Assembly (NCBI RefSeq): GCF_015277775.1
Contig: NZ_CP063849.1
Location: forward strand, 9,005,501-9,069,500
Direction of reading: 5' to 3'
DNA: 64,000 nucleotides
Source of the DNA: Paludibaculum fermentans
Lineage (GTDB): Bacteria > Acidobacteriota > Terriglobia > Bryobacterales > Bryobacteraceae
The notes beneath the pieces are model-generated. The model was given only the letters and a program-made list of their open reading frames with translations, was not told where the DNA came from and made no database searches. This document shows, in pieces, positions 6,425 to 13,759 of the stretch. Within the stretch, counting starts at the first letter, position 1; every line of letters starts with the position of its first letter. The translations under genes were made by a program, and so were the position numbers.

Positions 6425-9400
6425 CTAGGGAATCGTCCAGCTACCCGCCGCCACCCAACCTGAGTCCCGCCGAAGCGGATCCTGCATCCGCATATACATT
6501 TGTTTGGCCCCCGACATCGGCGCCTTCAGGTGAACGGGAACGCTGACTCTCACCACCTCCCCTGGGCGCGCAATCGTCGTCAACGCCGGATCCACCGAAC
6601 ATGCACTGCTGTCCAGCGCCGCCGACGCGGCGCCCGGACTCACCGGGCCGAGGAAGAAGCCCACATCACTCGAGTACATCCACAGGCTGTTGCCCGCATG
6701 GTCATAGTGGACGAAACAGAAGGGCTGTCCGCCGCCGTCCGTCGCCGCGGCGATCAGGAACTGCGACCACGCGGCCGGTGCGCCTGCAAACCCGGCCGGA
6801 TCCTGATAGGTCAGCGCGAACGCCTGCTGTGCACCCGACCCGGAGGCCGGCTGAACACCCATGTTGCCGATAGGAGTCGGCGCAGTGGTCCACGTTCCGC
6901 GCTGCACCCAACCCGTATCGATGTCCCCCGTCGTATACGCCCGCAGGTAGATGTTCAGCGTCGCCGCCGTCTTGAAAACCGGGCGGGCATTCAGCGTGAA
7001 AGTGGTGCCGCTGCCGGTCACACTTGAGGTTTGAGTGTTGATCGCGCAGAGTTTGTTCTGAAGCGCCGCACTCGCGGTGCCGGGCTGAACCGGCCCTACG
7101 AAGAACCCACCATCTCCATAGAGCCAGAATCCATCGCCTCGCACATCGTAATGCAGGAAACAATACGGCTGGCCGCCCCCGTCCGCCGCCGCGGCCACTA
7201 GGAATTGAACAAAGAGGAGGTCGGTATGGCCCAGGCCCGCCGAGTAGGTCGCCGTAAACGCGCCCGAAGCGCCTGACCCGCTGGCAGGCGACACACTGAC
7301 CGCGTCAGCCGACGGGGTCGCCGGAACAAAGACGGCGTGGACCGCGCGAGGCGCTGTCATGCTGAGGCTCTGCGACCCGTTGCTGCCGGTAAGGTCGCCA
7401 CTGAAGCCCGCGAATCGGTAACCCCCGTCCGGGGTCGCTGTTATGGAGACCAGGTAATTCGAATCCAGGTAACCTGTGGCGGGCGCGATGGTCCCGCCCG
7501 CGGAAGCCGTGGTGGTGAGCAGATACTGGGTTTTGAAAGTGAGCGAATAGGTGCCGGACTCCCACAAGGTGAAGGACCGCTTCGTGGCAGCCCCACCGTC
7601 GGACCAACCCTGCAGCACATAGCGTGTGCCCGCGGTCGCTCCAGGCTGTATGGGCGCGACTTCCACCGTGTGCGTGCTGCCGGCGCTCCAGTGGAAAGTT
7701 TGCGCCGTGGCATAGGTCACGCCGTCAACCGCATAGGCCTGGCCCGCAGGCTGCGTGGAGAACGATACCGCCGCCTGCGGAGAAACCGCGGTGATGGCCG
7801 CGCTGTGGGCCAGACCCGCCGTGACCGCCGCTACTTGAGTTGCACTGCCGGGCAACGTGGTCTGCCCCTTGTCGTTGGCGCCCCACGCCTGCAGCGTCCC
7901 ATTCCATTGCAGTGCCAGCGCGTGGGCTCCTCCTGCGGCCACTTGGCGCACGTCCTGCAAATTGGCGGGGATTCCCGCTTGGATGCTCGCCGGATTGTTT
8001 CCCCAGGCCGCCACCGTCCCATTCCGGAGTGCCGCCAGGCTGAACTGCGTGCCCGCTGCAACAGATTCCACAGCCGCCAGATTCGCCGGAACCGTGCTCT
8101 CGCCCGCGCCGTTGCTGCCCCAGGCAATCACCGTGCCGTCACCCAGCACCGCCAGCGAATGATCCCCTCCCGCTGCAATGGCAACAGCGTTTTGAACCGA
8201 GGCTGGCACGCTGCTCTGCCCGCTGCCGTTCGCGCCCCAGGCCGCCACACTGCCGCTGCTCGTCAGCGCCAGGCTGTGGTGCGCCCCGGCCGCAATGGCG
8301 AGCACGTTAGTCAGATTGGCCGGGACACTGGACTGGCCGCTGCCGTTGTCCCCCCACGCCGTCACCTGCCCCGCGGAACTCAGCGCCAGCGTGTGGTCCA
8401 GGCCCGCTGCGAGCGCGATCACACTGGTCAAGTTGAACGGCACTTGGGACTGCTGCGTGTCGTTCGCGCCCCACGCTGCCACCGTGCCGTCGCCCCGCAG
8501 GGCCGCCGTGTGCCTGCCTCCGGCGGCCAGGGCCGTCAGATTCGTCAAACCGTTGGGCAGCGAACACTGGCCGGCGGCGTGATCCCCCCAACAGAGCACC
8601 GCATTGCCGGCGCCGGAAACCTCGGTCGGGGCCGTCGCCTCGACTATGCTTGCGTTCGTGGACCTCACCTGCATCACCGGTGCGATGCTGCTGGTGGTAT
8701 TCGCCGGGATCGAGACAACCGCCTGTATCGCCGGAAATGCCTGCCCTGCCGCGAGCGTGTCGGCGCGGCTGCACGTCGAACCGGAACAGCTCCAGCCGGT
8801 GCCCCAGAGGCTCTTGATCGTCACGTTCGTGAATGTCACCGACACCCCGCTCACCGCGGTCGTGCCTTCGTTCAGCACGCGGCCCGCGAAGCTCGCATTC
8901 TGCTGACCCTGGATGAAAGGGCCCGCCCCGCGCAGGGTGGCTCGCAGCGCGGTCCCCGTCTGCGCCACGAAACTCGCGGTGACCTGGTCTGGAGCGTTCA
9001 TCACGGTACGAGCGGGGTTGTTGCCTGTCGTGCCGAGAGAGCCGCCGGTGAACTTGGAGAACACAAAGCCGGGCAATGGCGTTGCCTGGATCAGTACACT
9101 GGACCCGATATCGAAGTACCCGCCGGCCGGGCTGATCGTCCCGCCGGTGCCCGCGCTGGTCGCCAGACGGACCCTCGGCTTGAAGTCCAGGGTGTACGCT
9201 GCGTCAGCGGAGCCGATCGCAATGCTGTGCGTGGCGGCCCCTCCGTCGCTCCAGGACGCAAAATTCCATTCCACCCCGTTGCCCGATGAGAACTGCTTCT
9301 GCCCGGTGGAGATCGTGTGGGTTCCTCCCGGCGCCACTCGCACCGCGTTGTAATAGGTAGCGGGGATGCCGTCTATGGCGAACTTCGGCGAATCAACCGC

Positions 9401-10816
9401 ATAACTCTTCACGTCGAAGTGCTGGGCGGTGACCTGCACGGATAAAATCACTGGCGGTGCGGAAAGGATGACCAGGAAAAAGCTGGGCGTCCCCGCAATG
9501 GCTCTGGCGGAGGCCAGGGAACCCGCTGCCAGCGCGACATTCGGCCACGGAGTGACTTGACTCGTAGACGGGCCCCAGGCCCGGACGATGCCGTCGTCCT
9601 GCAGCGCCATCACATAGCTATCGCCGGCCAGTGCAACCACTCGGTTCAGGCCCGCTGGCGGAGTCAACAGTTCGCTGGTCCTTGCCTTGTCCCACACCAC
9701 CACCGTTCCGTCGGCCCGGATGCCGGCCGCCGTGTCCAGATCCACTCGCTCCACTCGCACAAGTGTTCCCAGGTTGGCCGGAATGGGCGGCACCCGTCCG
9801 CCCCACGAAACCACTTTCCCCTGTGCGGTGAGCACGAAAGCGCCTCCTGTGCCTGCCGAGAGCTGCACGACGTTCGAGAGGGCGGCGGGAATAAAAACCT
9901 CTGCCGGCATTGCCAGGGACACGGCTTGGACCGTCCCCTCCGCGCTCAACGCCAGGGCAAAGTTCGGCCCCGCAACAATCGAGACAATGTTCGACAAGCT
10001 GGATGTGTCCGGTGCCGGATAACTCGTGCTCCAGGCAACAACATGCCCGTCACTCTTCAGGGCGAAGAACGTCGTGTCGCCCGCCGCCACCGCGATCACA
10101 TTCTTCAACCCCGCGGGCAGCGGCCAATTGTTCGAATGGTCGAGGACCCATTGCACGACAGTCCCGTCTTTGCGCAGCGCCAATCCACCCAATCGCGAAC
10201 CGGCAATCGCCACCGCATCCGACAGGGTACGCGGCGCCAGGGACGCAACGGAAGGCAGGGCACCATTCTCCTGGCCATACAGCCATCCCTCCGAGGCAAT
10301 ACTCGTCGCATCGGTGGCTACGTTATCGCTGATGTTCGAATCCCCACCGCCTGACACCGTCACCAGATTGTTGATCGAGCCCGGAGCGTTCGCCCCCACT
10401 GTGGCCAGCACCGTAATGGTGGGTAGCATCTGTCCGGCGGCGAAGCTGTCGGTCCGGCTGCAGGTGCTCGCGGCGCAGGTCCAGCCGGGCCCCGACATCG
10501 AAGCAATGCTGATACCGGACGGCATCGACTCCACCACCGCGATGGTTCCGGAAGTGGCGCCCCCACCCACGTTCGTCACCCGGATCAGATACACGGCATT
10601 GGTCTGTCCCCTCAGGAAACTGCTGGTGTGGGTGACCTGGATATTCAGATCCGGTCCGGCCGCTGCCCCCAAAGGTCGCTGGACCGCGCCCTGCCCGGGA
10701 ATCAGCGAGACCGGCTCCTGCAAGCCACGCTGGACCTGCACCTGGGCGGAACAGGGATGGACGGCCAGAATCAGGCACGAAACCAAAGCAGAAATCGAAG
10801 CGGCAGAATTACGCAA
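6425..10816 (-). CDS. Giant exported RCC1-repeat protein with DUF11-like, InlB-type and duplicated C-terminal domains
   Basis: 1463 residues. A Sec signal peptide (ALVSCLILAVHPCSAQ) is followed by a CARDB/DUF11-like beta-sandwich (about 50-170), a block of degenerate RCC1/BNR-type repeats (about 190-450), a first divergent InlB-like repeat (GGTISPAGGYFDIGSSVLIQ), a second DUF11-like sandwich, and a second, better preserved RCC1 block (about 745-1015) with VAAGxxHxLAL...G.V.AWG.N units. A second InlB-like repeat (GGTIAPATGYLDSNYLVSI) and two copies of a ~120-residue domain (PASGSGA start; FLxAAAxDGGGQPxCFxHYD; GPVxPGxASAAL) end the protein. The whole tandem architecture DUF11-RCC1-InlB appears twice. 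A secreted or surface adhesion/binding role is likely; no enzyme motif is seen. Confidence 0.88.
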   Translation of the reverse strand: MRNSAASISALVSCLILAVHPCSAQVQVQRGLQEPVSLIPGQGAVQRPLGAAAGPDLNIQVTHTSSFLRGQTNAVYLIRVTNVGGGATSGTIAVVESMPSGISIASMSGPGWTCAASTCSRTDSFAAGQMLPTITVLATVGANAPGSINNLVTVSGGGDSNISDNVATDATSIASEGWLYGQENGALPSVASLAPRTLSDAVAIAGSRLGGLALRKDGTVVQWVLDHSNNWPLPAGLKNVIAVAAGDTTFFALKSDGHVVAWSTSYPAPDTSSLSNIVSIVAGPNFALALSAEGTVQAVSLAMPAEVFIPAALSNVVQLSAGTGGAFVLTAQGKVVSWGGRVPPIPANLGTLVRVERVDLDTAAGIRADGTVVVWDKARTSELLTPPAGLNRVVALAGDSYVMALQDDGIVRAWGPSTSQVTPWPNVALAAGSLASARAIAGTPSFFLVILSAPPVILSVQVTAQHFDVKSYAVDSPKFAIDGIPATYYNAVRVAPGGTHTISTGQKQFSSGNGVEWNFASWSDGGAATHSIAIGSADAAYTLDFKPRVRLATSAGTGGTISPAGGYFDIGSSVLIQATPLPGFVFSKFTGGSLGTTGNNPARTVMNAPDQVTASFVAQTGTALRATLRGAGPFIQGQQNASFAGRVLNEGTTAVSGVSVTFTNVTIKSLWGTGWSCSGSTCSRADTLAAGQAFPAIQAVVSIPANTTSSIAPVMQVRSTNASIVEATAPTEVSGAGNAVLCWGDHAAGQCSLPNGLTNLTALAAGGRHTAALRGDGTVAAWGANDTQQSQVPFNLTSVIALAAGLDHTLALSSAGQVTAWGDNGSGQSSVPANLTNVLAIAAGAHHSLALTSSGSVAAWGANGSGQSSVPASVQNAVAIAAGGDHSLAVLGDGTVIAWGSNGAGESTVPANLAAVESVAAGTQFSLAALRNGTVAAWGNNPASIQAGIPANLQDVRQVAAGGAHALALQWNGTLQAWGANDKGQTTLPGSATQVAAVTAGLAHSAAITAVSPQAAVSFSTQPAGQAYAVDGVTYATAQTFHWSAGSTHTVEVAPIQPGATAGTRYVLQGWSDGGAATKRSFTLWESGTYSLTFKTQYLLTTTASAGGTIAPATGYLDSNYLVSITATPDGGYRFAGFSGDLTGSNGSQSLSMTAPRAVHAVFVPATPSADAVSVSPASGSGASGAFTATYSAGLGHTDLLFVQFLVAAAADGGGQPYCFLHYDVRGDGFWLYGDGGFFVGPVQPGTASAALQNKLCAINTQTSSVTGSGTTFTLNARPVFKTAATLNIYLRAYTTGDIDTGWVQRGTWTTAPTPIGNMGVQPASGSGAQQAFALTYQDPAGFAGAPAAWSQFLIAAATDGGGQPFCFVHYDHAGNSLWMYSSDVGFFLGPVSPGAASAALDSSACSVDPALTTIARPGEVVRVSVPVHLKAPMSGAKQMYMRMQDPLRRDSGWVAAGSWTIP

Positions 10817-11555
10817 GACAACCTCAGATTTAGAATGTCACACCGTATTGCGGAAACTAAAGTGGGAATGCAATGAGCCGGAATTATTCAATCAGAGGAC
10901 ATCCGGGACGCGCATAGTCTGGGTGATCCGTTTCGTAAGCAGCCCGTAAAGAAGGACTTGCCGCCGGAATCTCCTGGCCTGTTGACGTTTGGCCGCCCGG
11001 GCTCCACTCGCCCGCCACCTTTCTCAACCTCCTGCAACTTCCTGGAATGCACGACAATGCAGCGCCTAAAGCGTCCCGTTTTCCGCTCAACGTGCACTCC
11101 GGAGTACGTGTTCAATCAATCGAAATGGCCATTCGGATCGGCCGGCGTCCGGCAAGGAGTCTCCGTCTGGCCCTGCGGGCCGCCAAAACGGAGGAAGACG
11201 CCCCCCACATCCCCAGTCCCCGAGCGCAGCGACGGGCTACGCGGACGTCTTCAATGGAGTCAGGGGTGCAGGCAGTGAGCCACATCGTCCCTCAACAGCC
11301 GCCGCCATCCACCGTGCTTACCTGGAAACCACCCCCAGGCATCACGCGCCTCACCCCGCAGCCCGCCCGATCCCCACCACCCCCTTCGCCCGAGACCGCA
11401 CTTTCCCCGCGGTATCCCCCTGTTTTCCACGTTAAGCGTCGTTCATCACGCAACAATCAGAAATTTCTTCTCGCCTAGAATCAACACATTGCGGACATTC
11501 GTCTCCTAAATCTTTGGTCCACCACTCCTAAGAATGGGTATAGAGGACATTTTCC
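10817..11555. other. Long divergent intergenic region
   Basis: About 740 bases between the divergent RCC1 gene and the 11556 gene. Both ends are AT-richer and probably contain the promoters: TAGAAT at 11475-11480 is a possible -10 for the rightward gene. The middle is GC-rich; an open frame through 11047-11478 is rich in Pro/Arg/Ser, lacks a ribosome site and shows no motif, so it is not called. Confidence 0.45.
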
Positions 11556-12047
11556 ATGTACACCATCGAACCGACCGATTGCGCCTTCCCCGACATCGAC
11601 CTGCTCACCCGTCACACCGCCGTCGAAGAAGACGGTATCCTCACCGGCCCCAACGCCACCGGAGCCATCACCTTCTGCGAACGCAAGGGCTTCTACAAAA
11701 AAGTACGTGCCGCCGTCCACGAACAGTACAAACCCGCCAACGTCTACCAGCACATCCTCGCCGACCGCATGGCCGACTGCATCTGGCGCGCCGAACGCTA
11801 CGCCTCCTTCGAAACCACTGCCCTAAACTTCCAGATCCAGCGCCAATGGGACCACACCAATGAGCTCGTCCCCAAAGCCAGCGTCGGCGTCCACGCCTAC
11901 CAGGCCTTCCAGACCATGGACCCCGCTCAGCGCAAATCCCTCATGGAAGCCCTCAAACTCGAGGAGCGCTACTGGCGCCGCCACCGCACCCTCGCCGCCG
12001 AGCTCCGCCTCATCCAACGCACCTGCCCCATTCAACAGGTGCAGTGA
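11556..12047 (+). CDS. Hypothetical protein
   Basis: 163 residues, soluble, rich in aromatic and charged residues (FCERKGFYKKVRAAV, LADRMADCIWRAERYASFE, LEERYWRRHRTLAAEL). An AGAGGAC ribosome-binding site lies 7-13 nt upstream of the ATG. The C-terminus is strongly helical and basic. It is followed by the 385-residue ANRANA protein after a 13-bp tandem repeat, and I have the impression, from memory, that such gene pairs recur in acidobacterial and planctomycete genomes. No function can be given. Confidence 0.65.
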   Translation: MYTIEPTDCAFPDIDLLTRHTAVEEDGILTGPNATGAITFCERKGFYKKVRAAVHEQYKPANVYQHILADRMADCIWRAERYASFETTALNFQIQRQWDHTNELVPKASVGVHAYQAFQTMDPAQRKSLMEALKLEERYWRRHRTLAAELRLIQRTCPIQQVQ

Positions 12048-12083
12048 AGAGCAGGGAACACATTCACGAGAACCTGGACCGAG

Positions 12084-12130
12084 GATCCAGACCAACGATC
12101 CAGACCAACGATCCAGACCAACGATCCAGA
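12084..12130. repeat. 13-bp tandem repeat (GATCCAGACCAAC), 3.6 copies
   Basis: Three exact 13-bp units at 12084-12096, 12097-12109 and 12110-12122 are followed by a partial unit GATCCAGA at 12123-12130. The array ends one base before the ATG of the next gene and replaces its expected ribosome-binding site. Confidence 0.9.
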
Positions 12131-12131
12131 A

Positions 12132-13289
12132 ATGACCCCCTCCATGCCCCTCGCCCAAATCTCCGAGAAGCGCCTCGCTGCCAACCGAGCCAACGCTCGC
12201 AAGTCCACCGGCCCACGCACCGCAAAGGGCAAAGCCAAGGTGTCCGCCAACGCCCGCCGCACCGGAAGCTACAGCGAGGACCACCGCATGCCGCCCCGCC
12301 TCGAAGCCCACTTCCGAGCCCTCGCCGAGGCCCGCACGCAAATCCTGGCCGATCCAACGCTGCGCGCCCTCACCTTCGAATGGCACATGCTCCAGGGCCA
12401 CCTCGTCGTCCACGAGAGCCGCGAACGAGCCCTCTTCAACGCCGGTCTCGAATACGGCTGCGGCAACGAGGAAATCGCCCGCGACTGGGTCCTCCGCCAG
12501 CACGGTTACATCCAGGCCCTCAATCGCTACGCCGGTTGGATCCAAATGGGCCTCGGTCGCGTCGAAAGCGCCATCCTCGCCACCCCAATCGGCCCGGACC
12601 ACCTCGCCCAGTTCCTACGGCCGGAGCCAGAACAACCGCCCAGCCCAGCCCATGTGGGGCCGCATTTATGCTGCGCGGGGCTTGAGCCCCGCCGCGTAGG
12701 AACTCCGGAAACTGCGGCGCTATTGTCGAGCAAGCCCTTGGCCGCCGAAGACCAACCCGGCCCCGCCAAGCCCGCAACCACCGAACCCACCGCGATTTTT
12801 GAGCGAACAAACCCACCTGTGCCCGAACCGCCGCCCGCCCAGCGCGTCACCCTGGAACCCAACCCGAAACTCGAACCGAAGCCGGAATTTGAGGGAACAA
12901 ACCCACCTGTGTCCGAACCGCCACCCACCCAGCGCGTCACCCTGGAACCCAACCCGAAACTCGAACCCAAGCCGGAATTTGAGGGAACAGACCCACCTGT
13001 GTCCGAACCGCCACCCACCCAGCCCGTCACCCTGGAACCCAATCCCAAGCTGGAATCCAAACCGGAATTTGAAGGAACAAACCCATCTGCGGTGCAACGG
13101 CCGGCCATCCCGCCCGCCACCCTGGAACCCACCATGGAATTGGAGGGAACAAACCCACTTTCTCGAAACCGGCCCGCACCCCCGATGGCCAGCCCGGCGA
13201 CCAAGCCGTCATCCATCCCCCACGAACCGCGAAACAGCCGGAAGCCGCCAACCCAACCGCGCTCCGAGCCGCAGACACCGCCGCATTGA
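12132..13289 (+). CDS. 'ANRANARKSTGPRT' family protein with repetitive proline-rich C-terminus
   Basis: 385 residues. Residues about 13-47 carry the motif KRLAANRANARKSTGPRT followed by GKAKVSANARRTG, a basic segment common in hypothetical proteins of Acidobacteria and Planctomycetes and perhaps related to small NUMOD-like DNA-binding modules. Residues about 55-160 are helical. From about 165 the protein passes through an in-frame palindromic insert and then 30-residue repeats (EGTNPPVSEPPPTQRVTLEP...) encoded by a 90-bp tandem array, which is probably disordered. No Shine-Dalgarno site is present because the 13-bp tandem repeat abuts the ATG. The stop overlaps the first of three dispersed repeats. 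The function is unknown. Confidence 0.65.
   Translation: MTPSMPLAQISEKRLAANRANARKSTGPRTAKGKAKVSANARRTGSYSEDHRMPPRLEAHFRALAEARTQILADPTLRALTFEWHMLQGHLVVHESRERALFNAGLEYGCGNEEIARDWVLRQHGYIQALNRYAGWIQMGLGRVESAILATPIGPDHLAQFLRPEPEQPPSPAHVGPHLCCAGLEPRRVGTPETAALLSSKPLAAEDQPGPAKPATTEPTAIFERTNPPVPEPPPAQRVTLEPNPKLEPKPEFEGTNPPVSEPPPTQRVTLEPNPKLEPKPEFEGTDPPVSEPPPTQPVTLEPNPKLESKPEFEGTNPSAVQRPAIPPATLEPTMELEGTNPLSRNRPAPPMASPATKPSSIPHEPRNSRKPPTQPRSEPQTPPH
12675..12692. repeat. In-frame palindrome GCGGGGCT-TG-AGCCCCGC
   Basis: A perfect 8-bp inverted repeat with a 2-nt loop sits inside the 12132 gene, between its conserved domain and its repeats. The surrounding segment (about 12655-12715) is read as protein without breaking the frame. 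Palindromes of the GGGGCT-AGCCCC type recall mobile palindromic elements. Palindrome seen; mobility inferred. Confidence 0.6.
12801..13142 (+). repeat. 90-bp tandem repeat array within CDS
   Basis: Units begin at 12801, 12891 and 12981 (each 90 bp, GAGGGAACAAACCC-type start), followed by a shortened 72-bp unit from 13071 and a further unit start at 13143. Each full unit encodes 30 residues with 'E(G/R)T(N/D)PPV.EPPP.Q.VTLEPNPKLE.KPEF'. High identity of the first three units indicates recent expansion; copy number could vary between strains. Confidence 0.9.
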
Positions 13290-13526
13290 GCCGCGACCGT
13301 AAGGGAGCGGAGGAGTCACCGAGAGCCCCCACCAACCCAACCGCGCCGCAAGACCCGACCGTCCACCGAGGCGCCCCCTGGCCACCCCAGCGACCACACC
13401 CGCGTGCAGAGCCGCGACTAGAAGGAGCGGGGGAGCAACGGCAAGTCTCCAACCAACCAGCGAAGCCGCCGCGTCCCGACCGTCCCGCCTGTCACCACAC
13501 TGCGAACCGCGACTGGCAAGAAGCGG
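13288..13526. repeat. Three diverged copies of a GAGCCGCGAC...GGAGCGG repeat
   Basis: Copies lie at 13288-13310, 13409-13430 and 13504-13526, all in the same orientation and each followed by purine-rich sequence. I recall GAGCCGCGACCGT..GGGAGCGG-like units as frequent intergenic repeats in Solibacter-type genomes. The first copy overlaps the stop codon of the 12132 gene. Confidence 0.6.
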
Positions 13527-13759
13527 ACCATGGACTCACCTTCACTGCCGCGACCCCGCCTCACACACCACCGTACGGCGGTCCACCGGCTCCCGGCGCA
13601 GCCTTCGAGCATCCTGTCCGACGCGCATTCAACGACTCCCACCCGGCACGGGACGCGACCCTCACGAGAAGCGCGTCCCTCACCGGCCGGCACGCCCCAC
13701 GCGGCACACCCCCGCACGAGCCCGTACCCACCCGGCAGCCCCGGCCCACCATCCATCAC
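13290..13759. other. Intergenic repeat-bearing region, no supported gene
   Basis: About 470 very C-rich bases between the 12132 gene and the convergent peptidase. Open frames exist on both strands but look like unselected high-GC sequence (Pro/Arg/His rich). Three diverged copies of a ~23-bp repeat run from the left boundary to 13526. Confidence 0.5.

Noticed and set aside
7337-9289. Plus-strand open frame of about 650 codons
   Set aside because: Antisense to the RCC1-repeat protein; Arg-rich with no domain or ribosome site.
10334-10343. GTTCGAATCC resembling a tRNA T-loop
   Set aside because: It lies inside the RCC1 gene and no cloverleaf or acceptor stem can be drawn around it.
11047-11478. 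Open frame in the 10.8-11.5 kb spacer
   Set aside because: Pro/Arg/Ser-rich, no ribosome site, no motif; typical unselected high-GC frame.
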